In this document: piece after piece, positions 51,505 through 60,153 of the stretch
Layout: every line of letters begins with the position of its first letter
How positions within the stretch are numbered: position 1 is the stretch's first letter
Origin: Reyranella soli
GTDB taxonomy: Bacteria > Pseudomonadota > Alphaproteobacteria > Reyranellales > Reyranellaceae
Assembly (NCBI RefSeq): GCF_007992495.1
Contig: NZ_BKAJ01000088.1
Location: 1-64,000 of the forward strand
Length of the DNA stretch: 64,000 nucleotides
Reading direction: 5' to 3'
Translations under genes and position numbers: made by a program
Notes under the pieces: model-generated
The model's database searches: none
Told to the model about the DNA's origin: nothing
What the model saw: the letters and a program-made list of their open reading frames with translations, nothing else

Positions 51505-52716
51505 TTACGGAAAATCGGGCGACTTGGTGTTCCTCATCCCAAAGCCACCCGGCCCGCCGAACAGTCGCTCTACTTCGAGCGCGGCCATGCCGACGTGATA
51601 AGGCGTGCTGAGGGGCATGAAGTCGCAATCCGGCTCGAGATTCTTGTTCAGATATTCATGCCAGGAGCCGTTGGAGCCGCAGTACTTTTCAAGGATGAAC
51701 GTTATCGCTCCAACCAGCGCTTCGCGTGCGCGTTCGGTCGGCGTGTCTCGAACCAGCGTCGTGAGCGCCTTTATCTGTTCCGTCACCGGCCAAATGCGCT
51801 TTCGAGAGCTGACGATATTGCCGGATGTGTCGACCATATCGAAGATGCCGCCCGCGTCGACATCCAGGCACCGGCGATCGGCCCATTCCATGATCGGAGC
51901 GCAGGCTGACTTGAAGGCAGGCAACTCCGCTATGTCGGCGTACTCGCTGACCAGCCAATACCACTCGTAAAGATGGCCGGGTTCGATGAGCTTTCCCTTT
52001 TCGCCGGATGCTTTGGCCTTTTCGTCGAGATGTTCGAGAACCTTGCTGCGATCGGATGTTCTGAGCATTTCCGTATAGATGGACATCATCCGTGTGGCGC
52101 AACTCAGGAACGCATCGTCCTTCGTGGTCTTGTATATGGAGAGATAGGCCTCCAGTAAGTGCATGTGCGGATTTTGCTCGAGATTCCTGCCGAGAAGGGT
52201 CCAGTCTCGCGTTGTTGCCGGCGCGAACCAGCCGCCCGGCAGGGCAAAGCGATTTGAAACGATCTCGTTCGTTCGGCCAATCCATGGCAGGGCCTTGTCG
52301 TCACCAAAGATCGCAAGGTAGTGCGCCAAACCAAACATGATGAAGGCGTGGCCATACAGATCCTTGGTCGTATCGGAAGGACTGTTGTCAACGGCCAGGC
52401 TGAAGTACCAGCCCCCGTTATCCTCATCCCAGAAATTGGTTGTTAAGTCCTCGAACAAGCGAGTGGCGCAGTTCCGATAGAGAGGCTCCGCTGTCAGGCG
52501 ATAGGCATGCGAGAAGAAGAACAACTGTCGCCCGACAACCATTCCTCGGCGATATCCAAGCGACGCAGGTGTCAGGTCGGCTTGCAACCGCTCCACGCTC
52601 TGGCCACAAGAGTCGTTCCAGCCGTAAGTCGCGCATAGCCGGGCCATCGTCCTGAACGTGTAATTCACAAACTTACGCGCCTGATCGACTTGATGCGGGG
52701 TAAAATTCAAGCTCAT
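51505..52716 (-). CDS. AGE family epimerase/isomerase
   Basis: 403-residue (alpha/alpha)6-barrel protein of the N-acylglucosamine 2-epimerase family, interconverting sugars such as mannose/fructose or acylated hexosamines. Key blocks: VVGRQLFFFSHAYRL (about 62-76), DLYGHAFIMFGLAHYL (about 120-135), NPHMHLLEAYLSIY (about 185), EPGHLYEWYWLVSEYAD (about 248) and the catalytic region WPVTEQIKALTTL (about 312). Base composition is visibly less GC-rich than neighbours, suggesting transfer. It appears preceded by an orphan gene end (52729-52878) with operon-like spacing. Confidence 0.85.
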   Translation of the reverse strand: MSLNFTPHQVDQARKFVNYTFRTMARLCATYGWNDSCGQSVERLQADLTPASLGYRRGMVVGRQLFFFSHAYRLTAEPLYRNCATRLFEDLTTNFWDEDNGGWYFSLAVDNSPSDTTKDLYGHAFIMFGLAHYLAIFGDDKALPWIGRTNEIVSNRFALPGGWFAPATTRDWTLLGRNLEQNPHMHLLEAYLSIYKTTKDDAFLSCATRMMSIYTEMLRTSDRSKVLEHLDEKAKASGEKGKLIEPGHLYEWYWLVSEYADIAELPAFKSACAPIMEWADRRCLDVDAGGIFDMVDTSGNIVSSRKRIWPVTEQIKALTTLVRDTPTERAREALVGAITFILEKYCGSNGSWHEYLNKNLEPDCDFMPLSTPYHVGMAALEVERLFGGPGGFGMRNTKSPDFP

Positions 52717-52728
52717 TGTTTCACCCGC

Positions 52729-52878
52729 TCAAGTTCTGCGAGCCACTGCGTCGCTCGACTGAGGTTTCGGCCCGACCGACTTGATCACCAGGAAGGCGAT
52801 GATGTCCGGAATCAGAAGAAAACAGAATCTTTCCCCATCGAATGATGGACAGCTCGAGAAGCCGTCGCCTGACCTCCC
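52729..52878 (-). pseudogene. Possible orphan C-terminus of a membrane protein
   Basis: Open stretch without a usable start codon that reads, on the minus strand, a hydrophobic segment RFCFLLIPDIIAFLVIKSVG followed by a polar tail and a stop 12 bases before the AGE gene start. It looks like the 3' remnant of a membrane-protein gene once in operon with the epimerase. Evidence is limited to hydrophobicity, stop-start spacing and lack of a start; it could be chance. Confidence 0.3.
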
Positions 52879-52935
52879 CTAGTACAGCGGGAAGTTGAAA
52901 GACTCCAGGGCAATGGCCTCAGTTGCGGCCGACGC

Positions 52936-53058
52936 TCACGCCGCCAGCACTGCGCGTGGCTGGGAACGGCGATGGCTGAGCGCCTGGGCGATGTGCAGTC
53001 GTCGTTCCGCGTCGGGATCGGCAAGCGTCCGCGCCACGCGCAGGGTGCGATGGAGCCA
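52936..53058 (-). pseudogene. Remnant of a second comM 3' end
   Basis: About 120 bases translate on the minus strand to LHRTLRVARTLADPDAERR, HIAQALSHRRSQPRAVLAA and a stop, closely matching the C-terminus of intact comM (HRTLRVARTLADLDGSDAVRRLHIAEALSYRRPQPRAALAA split by small indels). There is no start codon or upstream comM sequence: a coiled-coil gene ends 2 bases before it. It is therefore a decayed, partial duplicate. Confidence 0.85.
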
Positions 53059-53060
53059 GT

Positions 53061-53357
53061 CTACCAGCGAAGAAGCTCAAGCGCCGCAAAGAGAGCGGTC
53101 TGGCCGACGATCAGCATGGTGATCCATTTCAGCAAGTCGATCTTGTTGGCCTTCATCGCGGCCAGCAACTCGCTCTTGAAAACCAGAAGGTCGCCCTTGA
53201 TCGACGCGATATCGCTCTTCAGGGGGCCGATATCGCTCTGGGTGGCCACTTCCTCTCGCAACGCCTGATCGAGCCCGTCGGCCAAGGCGCGCGCCCGAGG
53301 CTCGTTGAAGCCCGCCGCCGTGAGCCGGTCAACATAAGCCAATTTGTCGAAAGTCAT
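53061..53357 (-). CDS. Small CCDC90/DUF1640-like coiled-coil membrane protein
   Basis: 98-residue protein with N-terminal TFDKLAYVDRLTAAGFNEPRARALADGL, a coiled coil (about 33-68) and a C-terminal membrane helix (about 75-95). The layout matches DUF1640/CCDC90-like proteins; bacterial function is unknown. It lies between intact comM (42 bases upstream) and the comM tail remnant (2 bases downstream), all on the minus strand, so it seems to have been placed into or copied with a comM duplicate. Confidence 0.75.
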   Translation of the reverse strand: MTFDKLAYVDRLTAAGFNEPRARALADGLDQALREEVATQSDIGPLKSDIASIKGDLLVFKSELLAAMKANKIDLLKWITMLIVGQTALFAALELLRW

Positions 53358-53399
53358 CGTGGTCGTCGCAAGTGTTTCCTGAAGCTTAGGATCATTGGC

Positions 53400-55019
53400 C
53401 TACGCTGCCAGCGCCGCGCGTGGCTGGGGGCGGCGATAGCTCAGGGCCTCCGCGATATGCAGGCGCCGCACCGCGTCGGAGCCGTCGAGATCAGCCAGCG
53501 TGCGGGCCACGCGCAGGGTGCGATGCCAAGCCCGCGCCGACAGGCCGAGCCGCTCGGCGGCGCGGGTGAGAAGCGCGCGGCCTTCGGCGTCGGGCTCGGC
53601 GACGGCGGCCAGCACGGCGCCGTCGGTGTCGGCGTTGCAGCGCGGCTTGGACCAGTTGCGGACGCGGTCGGCGAGAAGGCCCGCCGTCTCGTCGGCCTCG
53701 ACGGCCGGAAGCTTGCCTTTGCGGTCGAACTCCTCCAGTCGCTCGCGCTGGACGGCGCGCGCCGCCGCGACGCGCGCGGCGACATCGGCCGATGTCTCCG
53801 ACGGTGGCGGCAGGGCGAGGTCGGCGGCCGCGACCGGTGGCACGTCGATGCAGAGGTCGATGCGATCCAGCAGCGGGCCCGAGAGCTTGCCCTGGTAGTC
53901 GAGCCCGCAGCGCGGGGCGCGGCCGCACGCGCGCGTCGGCTCCATCAGATGGCCACAGCGGCAGGGGTTCATCGCCGCCACGAGCTGGAAGCGTGCCGGA
54001 TAGGTGACGTGGGCGTTGGCACGCGCCACGGTGACACGGCCCGATTCCAGCGGTTGGCGCAGCGCCTCCAGCGTGGCGCGGTTGAACTCGGGCAACTCGT
54101 CGAGGAACAGCACGCCGTGATGAGCGAGCGAGACTTCGCCGGGCCGCGCGCGATGGCCGCCGCCGACCAGCGCCTGCAGGGTCGCCGAATGATGCGGATC
54201 GCGAAAGGTACGGCGGCGGCTGAGCTTGCCTTCGCCGAGATCGCCCGCCAGCGAGCGCACCATCGAGGCCTCCAGCGCCTCCTCCGCTTCAAGAGGCGGC
54301 AGGATGCCGGGCAGGCGCGACGCCAGCATCGACTTGCCCGAGCCGGGCGGGCCGATCATCAACAGGTTGTGGCCGCCCGCCGCCGCCACCTCGAGCACGC
54401 GCTTGGCGCTCTCCTGGCCCTTGATCTCGGCGAGGTCGGGGTAGGTCGCGCGATCGTCGGCGACCAGCGCCTCGGGCGCCGCCAGTCTCTGCTGGCCGCG
54501 CAGGTGATTGATCAGGGCGAGCAGAGAAGGCGCGGCGATGATCGGCGGCCGGTCGGCATCTGCGTCATCGAAGCCACCCCACGCGGCCTCGCCGCCGCAC
54601 ACCGCGGGGCAGATCACGCCGCGCCCCGCCGCGCGGGCGGCGATCGCCGCCGGCAGCACGCCGGGAACGCGACTGAGCGAGCCGTCGAGCGCCAGCTCGC
54701 CCAGCACGACGTAGCCCGCGATGCTTTCGCGCGGCACCACGCCCATCGCCGCCAGCAGGCCGAGCGCGATCGGCAGGTCGTAGTGGCTGCCCTCCTTGGT
54801 GAGGTCGGCCGGCGATAGATTGACGGTGATGCGCTGCGGCGGCAGCGAAAGGCCAAGCGCGCGGAAGGTGGCGCGCACGCGCTCGCGGCTTTCGCCGACC
54901 GCCTTGTCGGCCAGGCCGACCATGGCGAAGGCGAGATTGCCCGGCGCGACCAGGACCTGGACGTCGACCGGCAGGACATCGATGCCCTGGAAAGCCACGG
55001 TCCGCACCTTTGCCTGCAT
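53400..55019 (-). CDS. comM: YifB/ComM family Mg-chelatase-like ATPase
   Basis: 539-residue AAA+ protein; ComM helicases promote branch migration during integration of taken-up DNA in transformable bacteria. N-terminal Lon-protease-like S5 fold domain (about 1-170, with GLADKAVGESRERVRA), Walker A GPPGSGKSMLASRLPG (about 220), Walker B VLFLDELPEF, a four-cysteine finger in NPCRCGHLMEPTRACGRAPRCG and a C-terminal HRTLRVARTLADLDG. Start at 55019 is supported by GGAG 6 bases upstream. AT-rich sequence precedes it (55026-55150). A partial second copy of its 3' end lies 340 bases downstream. Confidence 0.93.
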   Translation of the reverse strand: MQAKVRTVAFQGIDVLPVDVQVLVAPGNLAFAMVGLADKAVGESRERVRATFRALGLSLPPQRITVNLSPADLTKEGSHYDLPIALGLLAAMGVVPRESIAGYVVLGELALDGSLSRVPGVLPAAIAARAAGRGVICPAVCGGEAAWGGFDDADADRPPIIAAPSLLALINHLRGQQRLAAPEALVADDRATYPDLAEIKGQESAKRVLEVAAAGGHNLLMIGPPGSGKSMLASRLPGILPPLEAEEALEASMVRSLAGDLGEGKLSRRRTFRDPHHSATLQALVGGGHRARPGEVSLAHHGVLFLDELPEFNRATLEALRQPLESGRVTVARANAHVTYPARFQLVAAMNPCRCGHLMEPTRACGRAPRCGLDYQGKLSGPLLDRIDLCIDVPPVAAADLALPPPSETSADVAARVAAARAVQRERLEEFDRKGKLPAVEADETAGLLADRVRNWSKPRCNADTDGAVLAAVAEPDAEGRALLTRAAERLGLSARAWHRTLRVARTLADLDGSDAVRRLHIAEALSYRRPQPRAALAA

Positions 55020-55153
55020 ATACATCTCCGATTTGTGCAGAACAATTATAGAACGATAAAAGAATATGTAAAACACGTATCAGTTGTGCTTTGCCGAATA
55101 CCCCTAAAGAGAGTATTGATTGACCAGATACAACTCACGACAAGGAGGACGAG

Positions 55154-55465
55154 ATGGCCGCGAAATCGATCTCCGCCAAAGAGCTTCGGGCAGCCGTGAG
55201 CAAAGCGATCGAAAAGAACAAAATCCCGAATGCCGAGGTCAACATCGCCGTCTACCCGTGGATCCTGGGATTCATCCTTCGCGACGGGCCGCTGGCGCGG
55301 AAGTCGCAAGCGGAATTGAAGACGATGGCCAAGAAGATCACGACCGATCTCGGCAAGACACTGCCGCTGGCCAAGACCGGCAAGCCGGCGACCCTCATCC
55401 ATGACGGCCACATCACCATGGGCTTCATTCCCGACATTCCTGTCGACACGCTCTTCGAGAGATAG
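55154..55465 (+). CDS. Hypothetical protein
   Basis: 103-residue basic cytosolic protein (many Lys), starting MAAKSISAKELRAAVSKAIEKNKIPNAEVNIAVYPWI. A strong ribosome site AAGGAGGACGAG lies just upstream. No family recognised; the ordering of a helix, a strand with NIAVYP and a C-terminal ATLIHDGHITMGFIP suggests a compact alpha/beta domain. Divergent from comM with an AT-rich 134-base gap that should contain both promoters. Six bases later a cysteine-rich gene begins, so the two likely form an operon. Confidence 0.65.
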   Translation: MAAKSISAKELRAAVSKAIEKNKIPNAEVNIAVYPWILGFILRDGPLARKSQAELKTMAKKITTDLGKTLPLAKTGKPATLIHDGHITMGFIPDIPVDTLFER

Positions 55466-55470
55466 CCGTC

Positions 55471-55920
55471 GTGTCGGCGCAGCCTCCGCGTGAGCCGCTT
55501 CGCTGCCCGAGCGCCCAGGCGGACATGCCGGACGCCCGGATCCTGGGCGTCCTCTCGGGCGAGGGGCCGGCGCGGCTCACCTACCTGCGCGAGCCGGTCG
55601 CGCCGACGCCCGAGATCCTGGGCTATGCGGCGCCCGTCCCAGCGGAGGAGGTCTTCCGGTTCTCCGCGCATTGTGAAGAGGCGAAGTGCGTGCACTTCGC
55701 CGACCATCGCTGCAACCTTGCCAGGCGCATCGTCGACATGATGCCGGAGGTCACCGACGGCCTGCCGCCCTGCATCATCCGGAAGACCTGCCGCTGGCAT
55801 CGCCAGGAAGGACGCGCCGCCTGCGTACGTTGCCCGCAGATCATGACGTCCAATCCAAGGGCAGACGAAGGCCTGCGGCGAGTGGCCGGCGTGCCGCCCG
55901 CCCCGGCCGAATCCTCGTAG
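55471..55920 (+). CDS. Cysteine-rich hypothetical protein, possible metal or Fe-S site
   Basis: 149 residues with eight cysteines (12, 68, 73, 81, 101, 107, 118, 121), seven of them packed between residues 68 and 121: C-x4-C-x7-C, then C-x5-C-x10-C-x2-C, plus nearby His residues. This spacing suggests a zinc or iron-sulfur site; I do not recognise the family. GTG start, five bases after the preceding gene. No transmembrane segment. The mature role is unknown; a redox or nucleic-acid-binding role would be speculation. Confidence 0.6.
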   Translation: MSAQPPREPLRCPSAQADMPDARILGVLSGEGPARLTYLREPVAPTPEILGYAAPVPAEEVFRFSAHCEEAKCVHFADHRCNLARRIVDMMPEVTDGLPPCIIRKTCRWHRQEGRAACVRCPQIMTSNPRADEGLRRVAGVPPAPAESS

Positions 55921-55963
55921 CCGCCATATCGACGCGCGGCGCCCGGGCTGCTTCAATGGGCCC

Positions 55964-56914
55964 ATGCGTCGCCGTCAGATCCTGCCGTTTGCCGCCGTCT
56001 TGATGGTTGCTCCATCGGCTTTCGCCTGGCCTGACCAGCCGGTGAAGCTCGTCGTGCCGTTCACGCCCGGCACCGGCCCCGACATCATCGCCCGCTTCGT
56101 GGCCGAGCGCTTGAAGTTCGGCCAGCCCGTGGTGGTCGAGAACGTCGCCGGCGCCTCGGGCAACATCGGCAGCCAGCAGGTGGCACGCGCCAAGGCCGAC
56201 GGGCATACGCTGATGTCGTCGGTGAACACGCTGGTGATGAACGCCAGCCTCTACAAGAACCTGCCTTACGATCCGGTCGCCGACTTCGTGCCCATCGGCC
56301 TGACGGCCTGGGGCTCGCTGGTGCTGGTGGCGCATCCCAGCCAGAAGCCCGGCACGCTTGCCGAGCTGATCGCGGCGGCCAAGGCCTCGCCCAAGACGCT
56401 GACCTACGGCAGTCCCGGCGTCGGCACGCCGCATCACCTGTCGATGGCCCTGGTCGAGACCACCGCCGGCATCGAGATGGTGCATGTGCCCTACAAGGGC
56501 ACGGCGGGCGCCGTGCAGGATCTTTTGGGCGGCCAGGTCGGCTACATGTTCCTGCCCGTGCACGTCTCGGCCCAGCACATCCGCGCCGGCAAGCTGAAGG
56601 CGATCGCCGCCGGCAGTCCGCAGCGCCTGCCGCAACTAACCGATGTGCCGACCCTGGCCGAGAGCGGATTGAAGGGCGTCGACGTCGACATGTGGTACGG
56701 CTTCTTCGCCCCCAAAGGCACGCCGCCTGAGCTGGTCGAGCGGCTGAACAAGGAGGTCTCGGCCATTCTCAATTCGTCCGAAGCCAAGGCCGTGTTCGAG
56801 GCACAGGGGCTGATCCCCGCCACCTCGACGCCTGCGACGCTGGGCGAGATCGTGGCGCGCGACAAGACGCGCTGGGCCGATGTCGTGGCCAAGCGCGGGA
56901 TTCAGCCGGAGTGA
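55964..56914 (+). CDS. Bug/TctC family solute-binding protein
   Basis: 316-residue periplasmic receptor. Signal peptide of about 18-20 residues (LPFAAVLMVAPSAFA), then WPDQPVKLVVPFTPGTGPDIIARFV, and MVHVPYKGTAGAVQDLLGGQVGYMF in the middle. Ends NRGIQPE-like, as TctC proteins do. Its stop overlaps the start of the flavin monooxygenase (GTGA), a direct indication that the receptor and enzyme act on the same substrate. Confidence 0.9.
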   Translation: MRRRQILPFAAVLMVAPSAFAWPDQPVKLVVPFTPGTGPDIIARFVAERLKFGQPVVVENVAGASGNIGSQQVARAKADGHTLMSSVNTLVMNASLYKNLPYDPVADFVPIGLTAWGSLVLVAHPSQKPGTLAELIAAAKASPKTLTYGSPGVGTPHHLSMALVETTAGIEMVHVPYKGTAGAVQDLLGGQVGYMFLPVHVSAQHIRAGKLKAIAAGSPQRLPQLTDVPTLAESGLKGVDVDMWYGFFAPKGTPPELVERLNKEVSAILNSSEAKAVFEAQGLIPATSTPATLGEIVARDKTRWADVVAKRGIQPE

Positions 56915-58161
56915 CCAGCAGCGAATCCGACGTCCTGATCGTCGGCGGCGGCATCGGTGGGCTGACGCTGGCGCTCAGCCTGCACCAGGCCGGCATCTCG
57001 TGCCGCGTGTTCGAGGCGGCGCCCGACATCCAGCCGCTCGGCGTCGGCATCAACATCCTGCCGCACGGCATGCGCGAGCTCTGCGAGCTTGGGCTGCAGG
57101 ACGCGCTGACGGCGCTGGCGATCGAGACGCGCGAGCTCGCCTTCTACAGCCGGCACGGCCAGTTCATCTACAAGGAGCCGCGCGGCCGCTATGCCGGCTA
57201 CGACTGGCCGCAGCTGTCGATTCATCGCGCCGATCTGCACAAGGTGCTTCTGGACGCCGCAGTCGAGCGCTTGGGCGCTGATGCCATTCGGCTCGACCAT
57301 CGATGCCTCAACGCCGCGCAGGACGGCGCGGGCGTCACCCTGCATTTCGACAAGGCCGAGCCGCAGCGCGGCAAGGTCGCGGTCGGCTGCGACGGCATCC
57401 ATTCGGCCCTGCGCTGGCAGCTTTATCCCGACCAGGGCCCGCCCAAATACTCCGGCGTCAACATGTGGCGCGGCGCGGTGCGCTGGCCTGCGTTCCTGAG
57501 CGGCGACACCATGGTGTCGACCGGCTGGATGACGGTCGGCAAGACGGTGATCTATCCCGTGCGGCCGGGCACGCCCGAGACCGATGGCAAGCCCCTGATC
57601 AACTGGGTGGCCGAGATCGAGCGGCCCGAAGCAGTGCGCCAGGACTGGACCGGCCGCGGCCGGCTCTCCGACATGATGCCGGCCTTCGCCGGGCTGAAAT
57701 TCGACTGGCTCGACATCAGCGGCATGATCGAGAGCACCGAGGAGATCCTGGAATACCCCATGGTCGATCGCGATCCGCTGCCGCGCTGGACCTTCGGCCG
57801 CATCACGCTTCTCGGCGACGCTGCCCATCCGATGTATCCGCGCGGCTCCAACGGCGCGGGCCAGTCGATCATCGATGCGCGGTATCTCACTGGACAGATC
57901 AAGCAGCTCGGTGCGACGGAACAGGCGCTCCAGCAATACGAGGCGGTGCGCGGTCCCGCGACCGCCAATGTCGTGCTGGCCAACCGCAACAATCCGCCCG
58001 ACACGATCCTGCGCGAGGTCTGGCAGCGCTCGGGCGGCCAGCGCTTCGAGCGCATCGAGGACGTGATCTCGCCGGCCGAGCTGCAGGCGATCTCCGATCG
58101 CTACAAGAAGGTGGCAGGCTTCGACCGCGAGTCGCTGCGGACGCGGTCGAGCTTCGTCTAA
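56911..58161 (+). CDS. FAD-dependent monooxygenase (salicylate/PHBH type)
   Basis: 416-residue group A flavoprotein monooxygenase. FAD-binding GxGxxG in LIVGGGIGGLTLALSL (about residues 9-24), the DG motif GCDGIHSALR (about 155) and the second FAD motif LLGDAAHPMYPRGSNGAGQ (about 300-318). Such enzymes hydroxylate aromatic acids using NAD(P)H and oxygen. GTG start overlapping the preceding TctC stop; uptake and hydroxylation of one aromatic carboxylate is a likely coupling. Substrate unknown. Confidence 0.88.
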   Translation: MTSSESDVLIVGGGIGGLTLALSLHQAGISCRVFEAAPDIQPLGVGINILPHGMRELCELGLQDALTALAIETRELAFYSRHGQFIYKEPRGRYAGYDWPQLSIHRADLHKVLLDAAVERLGADAIRLDHRCLNAAQDGAGVTLHFDKAEPQRGKVAVGCDGIHSALRWQLYPDQGPPKYSGVNMWRGAVRWPAFLSGDTMVSTGWMTVGKTVIYPVRPGTPETDGKPLINWVAEIERPEAVRQDWTGRGRLSDMMPAFAGLKFDWLDISGMIESTEEILEYPMVDRDPLPRWTFGRITLLGDAAHPMYPRGSNGAGQSIIDARYLTGQIKQLGATEQALQQYEAVRGPATANVVLANRNNPPDTILREVWQRSGGQRFERIEDVISPAELQAISDRYKKVAGFDRESLRTRSSFV

Positions 58162-58165
58162 AACG

Positions 58166-58849
58166 CTACTTCTTCGCTTTCACCGCGAACGACTTGTCCA
58201 TCGGCACGATGGTCACGGCGAACGGCGTTCCCGCGTCGTCCGAAAGGAACGGCAGGCCGCTGCGCCGATCGTTGTCGCCCAGCCTGGCGTTGTCGTAGTA
58301 CGGCAGGAACAGCATCAGATGCGGGTAGATGAATCCATGGCCAAGGTGCGGTCCGAGATACTGGTCCGCCGAGAACATGTAGGCGATCGAGGCCGTGGTC
58401 ACGTTGGGCAGCTCGCCCTTGGCGTAGGCCGCCTCGACGCCGCGGGCGATCTCGTCGGGCCCCTTGCCCTGCATCCCGAGCGTATGGCGCAGCTCGTAGT
58501 ACGGCATCATGGTCCTGGACGAGATCTGGTCGAAGCAGATCGGCGCGCGCAGGTCGGCGACATAGACATAGTCGCGCAAAGGCGGCGGGCTGTAGGTGGG
58601 GGCACCCCAGCCGCGCAAAACCAGGCAAACGAAGCCGTTCTGGCCTTCGACCGCGACCTTGAACCCCTGCGGGGTCAGGACCTTCACCGTGGCGGGCCCC
58701 GAGACGTTATCGGGCGCGGCGCTTCTGGCGAGGGCGATCTCCGCCCCCTGCTCCATCATGTAGTCGCTCAGCGGCGGGTACTTCTTCTCCTGGGCCATGG
58801 CCGCCGAGCCCGCCGACAGCAGGATCAACGCAAACGCCAACGTCCTCAT
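58166..58849 (-). CDS. Hypothetical exported protein
   Basis: 227 residues with signal peptide MRTLAFALILLSAGSAAMAQ (about 1-20). Mature protein includes two cysteines (in FVCLVL and PICFDQ) that may pair, and a C-terminal region DNDRRSGLPFLSDDAGTPFAVTIVPM. No family recognised. The ATG at 58849 is chosen because it gives the signal peptide; an upstream in-frame start would disrupt it. Convergent with the monooxygenase gene and divergent from the acyl-CoA dehydrogenase gene. Confidence 0.65.
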   Translation of the reverse strand: MRTLAFALILLSAGSAAMAQEKKYPPLSDYMMEQGAEIALARSAAPDNVSGPATVKVLTPQGFKVAVEGQNGFVCLVLRGWGAPTYSPPPLRDYVYVADLRAPICFDQISSRTMMPYYELRHTLGMQGKGPDEIARGVEAAYAKGELPNVTTASIAYMFSADQYLGPHLGHGFIYPHLMLFLPYYDNARLGDNDRRSGLPFLSDDAGTPFAVTIVPMDKSFAVKAKK

Positions 58850-58968
58850 ATCTGCCCCCTTTCGGTTTTCACCAAGGGAGAGACGAACGGGACAAGGCAA
58901 AGGATTCGCCAAGCTCTGCGTTTCTGCAGGGCCATCCCCTGCTAGATTCGCCCGCAAAAGGGGAGTGT

Positions 58969-60153
58969 GTGATCGTGGACCTGAACTTTGCCCCGCCGGC
59001 CGAGGTGATCGACCTTGCGCAACGGGTATCCGATTTCGTCAAGACCAGGATCGTGCCGTACGAGAAGGACCCGCGCTGGACGCCGCATGGGCCGACCGAC
59101 GAATTGCGCGTGGAGATGAACGATCTCGCGCGATCAGCCGGCGTGTTCGCGCCGCATGTGCCCAAGGAGTATGGCGGCGTCGGCCTCAGCCAGGTCGGGC
59201 GCGCCTTCGTGTTCGAGGCGGCGGGCTATTCCATTCTGGGGCCGACAGCGATCCACTGCGCCTCGCCCGACGAGGGCAACATCCATCTCTTGGACGTCGT
59301 GGCGCGGCCCGATCAGCGCGCGCACTTCCTGAAGCCGTTGGCCGAGGGCAAGATCCGCTCCTGCTTCGCCATGACCGAGCCGGGCGGCGCGGGCTCCGAT
59401 CCCGGCATGCTGCAGGCCACGGCGCGACTCGACGGCAACGAATGGGTGATCAACGGCCGCAAATGGCTGATCACCGGCGCCGAGGGCGCGGGCTTCGTCA
59501 TCATCATGGCCAAGGTCGACGGCGGCCCGCAGGACGGCCATGCCACCTTGTTCCTGGCCGATCTGCCCGATCCTGCGATCAGGATCGAGCGCACCCTGGA
59601 CACGATCGATTCCAGCTTCACCGGCGGCCATGCCGTGCTCGAGATCAAGGACCTGCGCCTGCCGGCCGACGCCGTGCTGGGCGAGGTCGGCAAGGGCTTC
59701 CGCTACGCCCAGGTGCGCCTGGCGCCGGCGCGGCTCAGCCACTGCATGCGCTGGCTGGGCTCGGCGGTGCGCGCGCAGGAGATCGCCGCCGACTATGCGC
59801 GCACGCGCGTCGCCTTCGGCAAGACGCTGGGCGAGCACGAGGGCGTCTCCTTCATGCTGGCCGACAACCACATGGACATCCACCAGGCGCGGCTCTCGAT
59901 CCTGCACACCGCCTGGCTCCTCGATAAGGGCGAGCGCGCCTCGAACGAGAGCTCGATGTCCAAGGTCGTGTGCTCCGAAGCGATCGCGCGAGTCGCGGAT
60001 CGCTCGATGCAGATCCTGGGCGGCATGGGCATGACGCGCGACACCGTGGTCGAGCGCATCTTCCGCGACACGCGCGCGTTCCGAATCTACGACGGTCCCT
60101 CCGAGGTCCATCGCTGGGCGCTCGGCGCGCGCATCGTCTCAGGCAAGATGTAA
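58969..60153 (+). CDS. Acyl-CoA dehydrogenase
   Basis: 394-residue FAD enzyme of the ACAD family. FAD/substrate motifs: CFAMTEPGGAGSDPGMLQ (about 132-149), WVINGRKWLITGAEGAGF, and C-terminal QILGGMGMTRDTVVERIFRDTRAFRIYDGPSEVHRWALG. The sequence type is close to the ACAD10/11-like and long-branched acyl-CoA dehydrogenases with an Asp in place of the usual C-terminal catalytic Glu being possible. It oxidises an acyl-CoA at the alpha-beta position. GTG start with GGGGAG upstream. Confidence 0.92.
   Translation: MIVDLNFAPPAEVIDLAQRVSDFVKTRIVPYEKDPRWTPHGPTDELRVEMNDLARSAGVFAPHVPKEYGGVGLSQVGRAFVFEAAGYSILGPTAIHCASPDEGNIHLLDVVARPDQRAHFLKPLAEGKIRSCFAMTEPGGAGSDPGMLQATARLDGNEWVINGRKWLITGAEGAGFVIIMAKVDGGPQDGHATLFLADLPDPAIRIERTLDTIDSSFTGGHAVLEIKDLRLPADAVLGEVGKGFRYAQVRLAPARLSHCMRWLGSAVRAQEIAADYARTRVAFGKTLGEHEGVSFMLADNHMDIHQARLSILHTAWLLDKGERASNESSMSKVVCSEAIARVADRSMQILGGMGMTRDTVVERIFRDTRAFRIYDGPSEVHRWALGARIVSGKM

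Noticed and set aside
51416..51598. Small plus-strand frame between UPF0114 and AGE genes
   Set aside because: No ribosome site, overlaps the AGE gene end, no recognisable product. The 51363-51504 gap otherwise shows nothing clear.
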